Shown here: positions 11,175 to 21,283 of the stretch, piece after piece
Layout: each line of letters begins with the position of its first letter
Numbering within the stretch: the first letter of the stretch is position 1
Origin: Zychaea mexicana
Taxonomy: Eukaryota; Mucoromycota; Mucoromycetes; Mucorales; Lichtheimiaceae
Length of the DNA stretch: 64,000 bases
Reading direction: 5' to 3'
NCBI RefSeq assembly: GCF_025766255.1
Contig: NW_026516674.1
Location: 248,001 to 312,000 of the forward strand
The notes under the pieces: generated by a model
Told to the model about the DNA's origin: nothing
Databases searched by the model: none
What the model saw: only the letters and a program-made list of their open reading frames with translations
Made by a program: the position numbers and the translations under genes

Positions 11175-13554
11175 GTACGTATAGAGAATTAATCCTTATC
11201 CTTATGTTTAATAACAAAATTATGAAACCTACTACATTTAATAGTTTAAATATAATTATTAGAAACATTATAATAATAATCTACATATACAAAAATAATT
11301 AATTTAATACTTAATGTTTTTGGTTTTAAAATAATCTTTTAATATTTGTTTTTCATTGAAATCTTTCTCATTTACCCAGGAATAATCTGTTTTATCATAA
11401 TCTTTCCACTTAACAAGAAATTCATATTCATTATTTTTACTTAATTTATGTTCTATAACTGTTTCAATTTCATAAAAATTATTATTTTTGTTAATTTCTC
11501 TAATTAAATTTAAATTAATTTTTCTTTCACTTTTATTTTTCTTTCTTTTTTTTCTATTAATATTTTTATATTCAGGGAAATCTATATCTTCATTATTATC
11601 AATTATATGATTATTAGATTCTTCAGTATTATTATTATCATCAATAATCATATTATCACTTTCTAATGATAAATCTGATAAATCTTTTTGTAATTCACTC
11701 ATTATTTTAATTTTTTCCATTTGCTTTATCTCATTATTTAAAACTATATCTATTAGTTTTTCATCAGTAGGAAATTCAAAGTTTTTTTCAGCCCATAGTT
11801 TATGGTGTTCTTGTGTAAACATATTGAATGTATCTGTAAATAATTGTATATTTTTAAGTAAAAATGCTACTTTTATTTGTAAGTTAATATATTTATAATC
11901 ATCTGTTTTTAATGTAGAGTTATTATTAGAAAATCGTTTAAGTTTATTTCCTAATTCACAAAATTGGTTTTCTATAGCTGACCGAAAACTTCCAAATACA
12001 TCATTAAAATGTTTTTCTTGTATATTCAATTCTTCATTAGGATCTTTTCTAATAGGACAAAAGAAATTATTATCACTTAATGAAATATGTTTCTTTTTAC
12101 ATAAGTCTTCAAACTGTTTAATAAATAATGTGTAACTACCATCAATAGCTAAAACATCTCTTTTATCCATTTTCGTATATAATTTCATGTTTAAAAACAT
12201 ACCACCATCACTACTAACTCCACATAGTTGACTATCAGAAACTGCAATTATAAAATTATTAATATCTATTAATACTTATGTTCTTAAACCTGATGTTTTT
12301 AATTTATATGACCATCGTTTTTGTGCAGAAATGTCAGGCTTATCATATTCAATAGTACTATCATAACCATCTAATAGTAATGTTATATTTTTAAAGTTTT
12401 TAGGGTTTCTTATTAATGCAGAATAAATTCTTATTTTAATATTAGAAAACATATTTTTTAGACATATATCTACATATTTATTCAAACTATCATAATTTGT
12501 TATCCAAAATTCTTTATAAAATTTATAGAATGATGTATATGGTATATTTCTTTTCATATCTTTAGATGTAATACCTGATACAAGATGATATATTAAATAT
12601 AACCCTTTTTCAATTTCAAAATATGGTGAAGGATAATCCTTATATGTATATAATTTAGTTAAAAAGTAAAATACAGAAGTATATCCTAACTTTTGTAATA
12701 ATTCTTTTTTAATTTCATCTATTTCTTTAATATATTTCAATTCTGTTCGATGCTTATAATTATTTTGTTTTTTCTTCCAATTTTCATTTATAAATCCCTA
12801 TTCATTTATAATTAATTTATCTATCTCTTCCTGTAATAATGTTTTATATTTTAAAACTTTTTCTTTATTTATTGAGCTATTATATTCATCAAATACCATT
12901 TTGAAAATTCATAATAGAAACCGTTCTTTTAACTTATTTACAAAGCAATCAGGAAAAACTTATAACCTTAGGCAAAAACCAAAATTAAATATCTATATAA
13001 TTATTATTTATCTTATATTTTGATATCTAATTCATATAATATAATAAAATTCAATTTTATAGAAAAAAGTATGTAAATTTATTTTATAAGATAAAAATTA
13101 GGTCATTGTAGTACTGATAATTATATATAATTAAAATAAGTATAAAGTTATTTTGAATTTTTTAAAGACAAAAATGTTATTTTTTTATTGAAATTCAAGA
13201 ACCTTTCTCTAAGAGAAAGAACCACAAAGAGTCACGGTGCAAGTTTTTTTACAACTTACACCCTATAAACTATCAACTGCTTTGATTTATATTCACAATA
13301 AATAAATAGAATTGTTCCTCCATAGTAACAAATGTAAATAGGTTTTACATACTAAATTGATATTCATCTTAAAAAAATTTCAAAATCTGAGAATTATATA
13401 TATTTATAAAAAATTATTATTAAGTCATTGATAAATATTAAACAATTAAATGTGTTATAATTAATAGTTTAAGTTTAATCCCTATACATATTGTTTTGAT
13501 TATGTCTAGTTTATGAAATTTTGGTATTGATTGAGTTTTTTTATTCTATGCTAG
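11175..13554 (-). mobile_element. DDE transposon with chromodomain transposase, right arm
   Basis: This is the reverse copy of the element at 4228-6606, sitting in the same intron of the right-arm gene. It differs at several bases, including an added nonsense codon in the transposase. Both copies descend from one insertion that predates the palindrome. Confidence 0.65.
11304..12899 (-). pseudogene. DDE transposase fused to C-terminal chromodomain, right arm
   Basis: This mirror copy of the left-arm transposase has the same internal TAA (12276-12278) plus a second stop: the Trp codon TGG at 4981-4983 reads TAG here (12798-12800 on the minus strand). The DDE residues and chromodomain are unchanged. 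Substitutions seen include Lys to Glu at the start of the chromodomain and Asn to Asp and Asn to Thr in the acidic linker. It is non-functional as read. Confidence 0.8.
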
Positions 13555-14142
13555 GTTGAATAAACAAATTCCAGGAACGAATATTAGACAACCTGACAGA
13601 AACATGTATCTCATGAAACAACGTGAAATTGATTGTTCAGTAGGCTTTGTCGAAGTAAAACCTGAAAGAAGCGATTCAAGTAAACGACACGAAGACATGA
13701 TCAGATTGGTGGCTTTCTGTAAGGATACACTCGATGAAAAGAATTTGAATGCAATGACATTGGTTCAAGTGGTTGGTAAGTAGCTCGTTATTATTTGAAT
13801 CTTTTCGCTTGATGCTCGTCTTCATCGCTCGCTAAATTGGTCTTTTTTCATAATGTAGGCACGTATATATCATTCTATCATTTTGTTTTGGTTGATGATA
13901 TCTACTTCATGGTCGAGCTCTATTCATTCGAGACCGCCAAGTATCTTGGTCAGTTGAGCCATCTCCTCGGTACCTTCGATAAACTAAAGCAGGTGATGTT
14001 GTGCAGTAAAAAAAATCGTGCCAAGGAAGGACAGGTTGGATCGAGAAGGAGGGATAACAGGTTAGACAAGGTCGAGCTTGACAGAATTATTAATTTGAAA
14101 CGGCCAAAGAGTTTATCACCATCACTGTCATTTAAAAAGTAA

Positions 14143-14919
14143 CATGCTCTTTCGATCAATTTCTTTACCCACTGCACATCTTCATATGCTTGATGAAAAT
14201 GTTCATCTTTCTTTCTTTCTTTGCTACTTTGAAAAATATCTAATTTATATATCACTATAAATAAAAAAGCCAGAGCAACGAAGTATTTGTTGTTTAGGGT
14301 GAAAAAAGCTATTGGTGTTCTGTTTTGAACAATCACTTGATTTGAACGATTCGATAATTCGGCAGAGGTGGGTGAATAACGGTATTCTGGAATGGTTTTA
14401 TGGATGGCATATTGATTAGGTATAGAGATTCCTCCTTCCCTTCCCTATTCCAAAACGTGTATATATGGTTTGACTTGTGAATGGAGTCTATTGGACTATT
14501 TGTTCTCGACCGTGGATTTGGATAAGGGCTTTGTAGATATAAATATATGCGTATTAGATACAGGTAAACTCCCTCTATTATTTCTTTTCATCATATTTGT
14601 TTTTTTCTACTTGTATTTTTATTTCTATTAATGGTTGGTTATCTTCACCGATAATTTCCCTCTCCTTTATATCGATCGATATAATCGCCATCGCTTTTAT
14701 ATAATATAATTTTATAGGAAATACAATACTGTATATTCCAATGCGAACAAACATAAAAGATAAAAAGCCATGCAATTTATTAATGCATTTAGTACGATTT
14801 TACAACACTGAATGTGACATACTGTAACATATAGAAGTAGCCACAACCCCTTATCCCAATATATATATCTCAAATGTCTATATCATAATAAACACCAGTT
14901 GTTCTTTCGTACTATTACA
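14143..14919. other. non-coding stretch between nuclease-like gene and Ty3 Gag, right arm
   Basis: Mirror of 2871-3638. It probably holds the 3' flank of the broken gene and the LTR and leader of the retroelement, but LTR ends cannot be defined without a second LTR. Confidence 0.4.
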
Positions 14920-14946
14920 GTTGGTAGAGAAGTTTTTCAAAAAAAA

Positions 14947-15891
14947 ATGTCTTATTACGATAATTCATCACAGCCACCTCATAATCCAGAACAAAACAAT
15001 CCGTGGGCCTTAGAGCATCATGTACCTGCTGGTCCTCAACAACAACAGCAGTCGCCATTAAGTGGATTAGGTGACAGCATCCATCAGATGCCACAACAAC
15101 AAATAGTCGGCAATGAGCAACTCCCACTACTACAACAACAACTGACCATACAACAAACCTTTTATCAACAACTCGCGCAAATGCGTGCAGAACGACAAGA
15201 AGCTCTGCATCGACAACAGTAAGAAATGATAGCATGGCAACAGCAACCCGAAAGAGAAATGCAACAAAACCTTGAAGAACCCAGTCGTCAACATCAAGCA
15301 GAAGTCGATCAGTTAAGTCGTAATATGGATCAGCTGTATGATGAAATGAACCCAGTTGTGGAATGACAATCCCTAGAATTTTATGACTTGTCTTCGTCAC
15401 ATAGAAGTGGTGAACCTCAAGAACATCAACATCGTCATCATGAGGAATTAGTACAACAATCAAACCACATTCAGGGGCAAAATCGCGATTATGGCGTAAC
15501 AACTAAAGTAGGCGCATCAATTACACCAAGAGCGAATCAACCGCCCCTTGTTTCGGCGTTACAAAGTGTAACCCAAGCCATGTTACAACAACAACAACCA
15601 GCTCCAAGCTCAACACCACAACAACAGCCGAGAGTACTAGTATCGATTATTTCGGAGGGATCAAGCATGTCTGATTGGGCGACCGGAAGCGAACATTCCG
15701 ATTCAGACAGTCAGAACAACAATAATAATAATCGCATACGACAAGCCCAACAAAATGACGCCACAACAGTAAATACCAAAAAGTACAGACGTTTGACTTT
15801 GCGACCTTATGCAGGTAAAGCTGACGAAAATCCATATATATGGTTATCAATTTTCGACAAAGCCATTAGTTACTATGGTTACGATAAATAA
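14947..15891 (+). pseudogene. Ty3/gypsy Gag, N-terminal part, right arm
   Basis: It starts MSYYDNSSQPPHNPEQ and is Gln-rich. TAA (15220-15222) and TGA (about 15364) stops break the first third, and the frame then runs on to YAGKADENPYIWLSIFDKA and a TAA at 15889. The same stops occur in the left arm, so they are ancestral. Shortly downstream the frame is cut by the inserted 1.1 kb transposon. Confidence 0.65.
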
Positions 15892-15921
15892 GAAAGCTGT
15901 CTTGAATTCATAATGCCAATA

Positions 15922-15930
15922 GAACACGAT
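15922..15930. repeat. target-site duplication, left copy
   Basis: GAACACGAT directly precedes the inserted element. The same nine bases follow it at 17032-17040, and they occur once in the uninserted left arm. Confidence 0.85.
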
Positions 15931-16418
15931 GGGTACTGTAAATTTTTACGTACTTCACCTTCCTTTTTTGGATTTTTACGTACTTAGCCTCCAAGTTTTT
16001 ATGTACTTAGCCACTCAAGTACGTAAATCGCTTCTGACGCTGTATATTTGTACTATAAGATTTTATGTACTTCCTATTTGGGAATTTTACGTACTTCTTG
16101 TCTTTTTTGTGCCTCGTTTGAGTAGATCATACAAATAGCTACCATTGATGTAGCCTATCATACTTTGACTCTGTATAACCGTCGCAGCTACGATGGCTAC
16201 TGTAAATTTTTTACGTACTTCACCTTACTTTTTATGCAAAAATTTATGTACTTGGCCACCGAAGTACATAAATGTCATAAACATTCTTCGACCTCTAGTA
16301 AGTGATCATCCTCAACCTCGTTGATGACATATTAAATCCCCATCTATCATCATCATCCGAATTATCGACCTTAATACCAATCTTTCCGTTTATTCACATC
16401 ATTGAATTCTATAGTAAA

Positions 16419-16453
<35 letters not shown>

Positions 16454-17031
16454 TAGTCTTTGAACGATAAAACATCAGTCAGTTATCTTGTTTCCTCCCT
16501 ATACCTTGTTCTTGTTTCTTTCCTCCTTATCTGGTTTCCTGCCTTCTGGCTTCCTTCTTGTCTTGTCCTGTTCTTGCCGAAAGCACCTAGCACATTCTCG
16601 TCCGGTGTTTCTGGCCTTGTGTTGTCTTGTCCCTGTTCGCACCTTACAGTAAATCAGTTCTCGCGCTGTATATTTAACCTATAAAATTTTACGTACTTCT
16701 CATTTTGGAGTTACATACTTCCGATTTTACGTACCTGCTGTATATGATTTTTAAGTACCTTGAGCGCTAAAAGGACCATACATGTTGTTGTTATTACTTT
16801 GAAGATTTTGTATATATAATCAAATTTCACGGAAGGGCAAGAAAGCCCACACTATGTTTTAAAGGTACGTAAAGGTTGATGTACGTAAAGATTGGTGTTA
16901 GTATGATTGTATGACTAGTGAGTGTAAGTAGTCAAGGAACGCGCTCAGAAAAAAGAGACCGGTTTTCCTGCCAGAGCGACTGCTTTACCTGCAATCGCCG
17001 AAAATGGAAGTACGTAAAAATTCGCGCTCCC
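15931..17031. mobile_element. non-autonomous DNA transposon with 9-base target duplication
   Basis: This 1,101-base insertion is present only in the right arm. It is flanked by GAACACGAT on both sides (15922-15930 and 17032-17040); the left arm has a single copy at the matching place. Imperfect terminal inverted repeats: it starts GGGTACTGTAAATTTTTACG, and the reverse complement of its end starts GGGAGCGCGAATTTTTACG, both continuing TACTT. The motif TTTTACGTACTT and its reverse recur many times inside. A second copy of the left terminus starts at about 16193. No transposase is encoded. The 8-9 base duplication would suit hAT, Mutator or KDZ-type enzymes; the superfamily is open. Confidence 0.9.
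16421..16452. repeat. (TA)n microsatellite inside the transposon
   Basis: An uninterrupted TA dinucleotide run of about 16 units lies in the middle of the inserted element. Confidence 0.9.
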
Positions 17032-17040
17032 GAACACGAT
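17032..17040. repeat. target-site duplication, right copy
   Basis: GAACACGAT directly follows the element end (CTCCC). The first G could be chance, giving an 8-base duplication. Confidence 0.85.
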
Positions 17041-17514
17041 GCAGTCGTTTGGTATGATTCGTTAGACGAAGCAGTAACAAAGGATATTGATCAACTCAAA
17101 ATTTATTTTATCGTTCATTTTGGGGGCGCTCAACATGCATCTGTCGTGGCACTCTCGAAATTACCAGAAATGAAACAACAAAACGGAAGTATGGTTACTT
17201 TTAGCGCAAGATAGAAACTTTCATCGAACAAGATCGACAACAAAATGAAAGAAGAACTGAAATTATACTTTTTTCATTATCACTCCCATCCTGACGTCGT
17301 TCGTGAAGTTTCCCGAAAGAAACCCAGTACTCTCGACGAAGCAATCCAATATACCATTTACCTAGAACAAACCGATAAAACAGCCACAGCACATATTAAT
17401 CCTGTTTCATCACGGTATCCCAAAACTTCCTTTTTCAACTCCACCAGCCATGCATCCACCATCAACAACAGCACCAACAACAACAGATACAGCAACCCCT
17501 ATGGACTTCGATAG
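17041..17514 (+). pseudogene. Ty3/gypsy Gag, capsid segment, right arm
   Basis: Resuming after the inserted transposon, the frame encodes VVWYDSLDEAVTKDIDQL and then QQNGSMVTFSAR followed by a TAG that is specific to this arm (about 17212). Beyond it the capsid end is intact (VVREVSRKKPSTLDEAIQY). This 141-base stretch is missing from the left arm. The C-terminal tail is Asn/Ser-rich. Confidence 0.65.
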
Positions 17515-18121
17515 TAATTTTCAGCGTAAACAACAAAATGGGAAGAAATCTAGACGACGAGGCAACTATGACAACGGCAGTAACAAAAACAATAATAATA
17601 ATGGCAGCAGGAAAAGTTCAATGGGAACTGTCATGGCTGTGGTAAATTTGGCCACAAGCAAACAGATTAAAGACAACAAAAATAAAAGAAACAACAATGA
17701 ACAACAAGTAACTCACCAAGCATCAGTATCAGTAGTGAGAGGATCTAGTAAAGAAGGCATCGACAACAACAGCACAGGTTTTAGCATAGACACAACAGAT
17801 GATCACGATACATTCGAATCACGAATATTCCAACATTTATCTCAAAACAGTCAACAACCTGAAGCAATTCCAACTAAACAATCTTTACAAATTGACAATA
17901 AAAATCAAAATTCTTTGCGTTTTACAGTAAATGCCAAACTTGATGATGTGATTGTATCAGAATTAATTGACACAGGTTCAGAAGTATCGACAACCGACGA
18001 GGCAACAGTTCAACAATCGCAACTATCAGCTGCACCTGCATCAAATATGTTTATTCAGTACGGCAATAAATCTAAAGCCTTGTCAACCAAACAACTTTTT
18101 GTCACCTTGTGGAATAGGTAG
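17450..18121 (+). pseudogene. Ty3/gypsy zinc-knuckle/protease region, right arm
   Basis: The 223-codon frame has an Asn-rich N-terminus and the aspartic protease motif LIDTGSEVS at about 17965-17990. The CCHC knuckle CHGCGKFGH is encoded at 17629-17655 in another frame that soon hits a TAA, so the junction is frameshifted. It ends in a TAG at 18119. Confidence 0.65.
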
Positions 18122-18590
18122 GATTTAAATAGAGAAAGCAGTAAAAGAATAAGTATTGAAAAGAACGATAAAAAGAGAACAAGTATAAGTCTTGTGAGAA
18201 TCGATTTAGGTGTTTTATTTGATGAAAGAAAAATATAATCTGTTCTTTATAATGATTTCTAAAGTAGTTGTTTATATATGTTTTTTTATCACAATATTCC
18301 GAATGAAATGGTAGTTGTTTGTTATTATAGATACAATCGTGGATTGTTCTCATAATTGATATTGGTATTATTATTGGATTGTATATGTGTTTGTTTGTAC
18401 GGGACTTTTGGGGAGAGTACCCTTTATTATTATTATTATTATTATTGATTCATATTAATTGAACTATATTTGTTATTTCTTTATGGATGATTATTGTTTG
18501 TAGTAGATCCAGGAACTTAGCAACCGATTATTATTTATTTATTTATTTATTATTGTTTGCTATGAGATATGATGATATTATTATGAGAGC
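18122..18590. other. non-coding block splitting the protease, right arm
   Basis: This is the mirror of 440-911, with a (TTA)n run at 18424-18446 and TTTA repeats at about 18535-18550. GGAAT precedes (about 18112) and follows (about 18599) the block and may be a 5-base target duplication, which would suit a solo LTR. No terminal TG...CA could be confirmed. Confidence 0.4.
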
Positions 18591-18595
18591 GATGT

Positions 18596-19127
18596 ATGGG
18601 AATTGATTTTATGAAATGTGGAATACCACACACCTTTGAAATGAATGATCAACAATATCCAACCAAATTGCGCGTAGTCCCACAACAAAACATCAAATTA
18701 ATCCTTGGTATGGATTGGCTTGTGGGATTAGGTACTTTCTTGGATCCTGACACCAGAACCTTGATCCAGAAAAAAGATATCAGAGTGGCGAACAGCAACC
18801 GTGCAACAGCAACAACAGAAATGACGACGACGGATTTATTAATAACAATACTGGTACCAATTCAACAATTATACTACAACATCCCGATTTGTACAACCAA
18901 TCACTAAAACAAACAAGTGTACCAATCATGCATTATATCAACACAGGCAATGCCGCACCTGTTTTTACGCCTGCTCCACCGACGATCACTAGCTGAAAAA
19001 GCTGCTATTGCTGCAGAAGTCAAAAAAATGAAAGAAAAAGGAGTTATCGTCGAATGTTCAAGTCCATGGTGTTCAACACCCGTTCTGATTCCCAAAGCTG
19101 ATAATTCGCTACGTTTTTGTGTCTCAT
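18596..19127 (+). pseudogene. Ty3/gypsy protease end and reverse transcriptase start, right arm
   Basis: The first part (18596-18907) has the LILGMDWL motif and ends at a TAA specific to this arm; the left arm has CAA. A second frame then encodes RRSLAEKAAIAAEVKKMKEK and PKADNSLRFCV, the N-terminal motif of Ty3/gypsy reverse transcriptases. It breaks off exactly where the first conserved block should continue. No catalytic YxDD segment follows, so the element is truncated. Confidence 0.7.
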
Positions 19128-19140
19128 AAAAAATTAAATT

Positions 19141-19440
19141 CGAAAACGGAAAAAGACAAATTTCTACTAGCAAGAATTGAGGAATTGATTCGTTGTCTAA
19201 CCGAATTCCGAATGAGATGGTCTGTGCGCACGTTAATAGTTAGTAAAAGCGCACTATGTAAATTTCTAAGGCCAAGTAATCGGATTTCAATTATATGGTG
19301 GAATTCCTCATATTTGAGAGAGATATTTGTTTACAACAAACAAAAAGATTATACAACGCTAACAAATCATTTCTTGACTTTGACTATATACGAGTAGTAA
19401 TAACTCAATAATGATGATTTTAGATTATTATTTTATCTTT
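19141..19440. other. junction between palindrome and gene space
   Basis: Retroelement homology stops near 19,130 and the DCAF12-like gene ends at 19441. The 300 bases between show no gene. The exact edge of the palindrome lies here or slightly before, but its partner is outside the window. Confidence 0.4.
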
Positions 19441-21283
19441 CTAAGACCATAAAGCAGCATAACAACCACGTAAAGAGCTTTGAATAGGTCCACCCGCAGT
19501 GAACAGCTTGCCGGAATCATCTGGACTGTATTCTAATGTGTATACTGCTTGCGGCATCAGTCGGTGCTGACCATGAAAATATGTCTGATAAATTGAGCTC
19601 GATTCGTCCAGCCATCCCGATGAAACGGAGCAGAAAGTATCGGACAATGGAGGAGACGACAATAATGAAGGCGATGACGAAGAAGAAGAAGATGTTGTCG
19701 TGTTACTGTTCGAAGGTATAAATGCCTTTTTGCGAATGTCATAAAACGATACACGGCCAAGACCGCCACCGCACGTCACAATATGATCATGAAATGCCAG
19801 TGATCGTACACCCCAATCCTGGTCCTGCGACGGAAATTCTTGTTCTGCAGAAGCGGTGCATGAAAGTCGTGGATCGAGTAGAGTAACATGCTCTTGTGAC
19901 CCAACGGCTAATAACCCTCTTTCGTTTCCTTGTTGTGTTGCAATACAGACAAGCTCTCGCGTATGCCATAACTTGATATTCCTTTGCTGTTTTTTTTTCG
20001 AATAATGTACGCCATGTTTAAAAATTTAGTGTCATCTGAATCCATTTCTTAAGGTAGAATATCGTTTACCTTTTGCCGCTCCTTTAGATCCCAGATCTGT
20101 ACAATTCCATTTGCCGCCAAACTCGCTGCTGTTGTGCACCCGGTCAGTTTTGTGTCCCGGATCCGTGGAGCAAACCCACCAGCAGTTTGACTTGCCCAAA
20201 TGCGTGGTATCTCTTGCACCGTTCGTCGTCCGATATCATCATTCTCGTTCTGCTCCCTGTTGTCATCCATTTTCCACAGACCCAACGACCCGTCGCGTGA
20301 TCCAGTAACAAACGTGGTATCATCCAACCACTGTACGCTAAAGACTGCATCACGATGGTCACGGGCGGTAATGCCGGCTGGGCTGAGTTCGGGCAGACGA
20401 TAGATCATCACGATGGGTGGGTCCGCCAATCCAACTGCAAGTAGTGTTTTGCTCGGGTTTACGGACAGACTACGGATTCCTTCACACTTTTTCTTCTGTT
20501 GCTGTTCATGATGTTGTGACGAAACGCCAAACCGTTGCCGTATACTTGTGGGTGTGATTGGCTCGCGCATGTACACATTACTTTCATCATCATCATCATC
20601 GTTCTCTGCTGTATTGCTGCTGTTGTTGCCTTCGGCTGCATTATTGCTTCTTTGTCCTTTTGTTCTTCGACTTGCGGAGGTGGTCATTCGTGCATCGGTG
20701 CTTCTACTGACACGTTGATGATTATTTGCTACAGATGCTAGTGACGGCGCCTTGTATTTCATCAATGGAATACTTGTCCATGGGTTTTTTGAATCATTAA
20801 TGTTGAGCAAGAGTAGCTAGTCAACGAGGAGGTTTTTAATTTGTAAGATCCTTCAGATGAGGAGCCTGTATGCTGTATGTGTTTATCATCTGCAAAGGTA
20901 TACCATTTACCTTATCCTCTTTGGTCCCAATAACCACCCTTGTACTACCTGTTTGTTAGTTACCAATCATCAGTTTCCAGATGTGCTTTCTTTCTAACAC
21001 AAAGTTGATCAATCCAACAAAAGGACGAGTGTGCTTACGTACTAATCCACGCAGATGCAAATATTTTATCATGGTCTTCTAAATTGATGGGATTCTCGGT
21101 CAATGCAGCAACTGATTGTGATCGCACAGCTTGCAATATCCTTTGTCGTTCCTGTTGGCTGTTGTTGTTCCTTCGGTTGTGTCCTCCAATCCCTCGTAGC
21201 CGTTTTTGAAGATAGTCGTAAACATATCGACTCTCATTAAAGCTTGATCTAGAAGTTGATGCTGATGAGGACGGTGGCAGCAT
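19441..21283 (-). CDS. DCAF12-like WD40 protein
   Basis: Four exons join in phase: 21283-21043, 20948-20911, 20816-20070 and 19986-19441, giving 523 residues. WD40 signatures include DHRDAVFSVQW, GSRDGSLGLW and VQIWDL. The C-terminus (AVYTLEYSPDDSGKLFTAGGP, ending GCYAALWS) and the N-terminal KIFASAWIS followed by a GTK motif match the layout of animal DCAF12, a substrate receptor that docks on DDB1-CUL4 ubiquitin ligases. The acidic/Asn-rich stretch at about residues 120-150 and the Ser-rich loop in the last exon are low-complexity insertions. The start is the first ATG that keeps the exon 1 frame (MLPPSSSAS); an upstream in-frame ATG at 21370 would add 29 unlikely residues. Ligase function in fungi is inferred from the animal homologue. 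Confidence 0.85.

Larger units (their letters stand above)
9731..14142 (+). pseudogene. broken spliced gene with VEVKP nuclease-like motif, right arm
   Basis: Exons that join in phase are 9731-9749, 9823-10145, 10219-10337, 10392-10563 and 10658 to about 10728. Further pieces lie at about 10949-10980, 11046-11174, 13555-13775 and 13859-14142. Exon 1 begins MSDVID; a later piece holds DEEIGESELQGAYIDP; the last two hold VGFVEVKPERSD and LVQVVGTYISFYHFVLVDD. From memory this resembles a family expanded in Mucorales genomes, in which an acidic residue followed by ExK suggests a PD-(D/E)XK nuclease fold. That function is inference. The gene is interrupted twice: about 220 bases at 10729-10948, and the chromodomain transposon between 11174 and 13555. 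A TAG stop appears when 11174 is spliced to 13555. It is almost surely inactive. Confidence 0.7.
9286..19030. repeat. right arm of a giant inverted repeat
   Basis: This is the reverse-oriented copy of 1-8507. It carries the same series of elements on the plus strand: TTTGGTCTAC repeats, broken nuclease-like gene, chromodomain transposon, Ty3/gypsy fragments. Pairing can be followed to 19,027, which matches window position 1. The true outer boundary cannot be fixed because the left arm runs out of the window. The arms differ at scattered bases, mostly transitions among those I could see, and by the insertion at 15931-17031. Confidence 0.97.
14920..19140 (+). mobile_element. decayed Ty3/gypsy-type retrotransposon, right arm
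   Basis: The plus strand carries Gag (14947 onward), a CCHC knuckle remnant, a DTG protease, and the start of reverse transcriptase, where homology stops near 19,130. TTGGTAGAGAAG at 14920-14931 is placed like a primer binding site just upstream of Gag, but the preceding LTR cannot be delimited. The element is split by the non-autonomous transposon at 15931-17031 and by a non-coding block at about 18122-18590. Confidence 0.75.

Noticed and set aside
16421..16452. (TA)n run as a replication origin or promoter
   Set aside because: It is a simple microsatellite inside the non-autonomous transposon, with no further support.
1..19030. Palindrome as a pure assembly mirror artefact
   Set aside because: The arms differ by a clean transposon insertion with a target duplication, a 141-base indel and many single-base changes, which a mirrored contig would not have. 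Long reads are still needed for proof.
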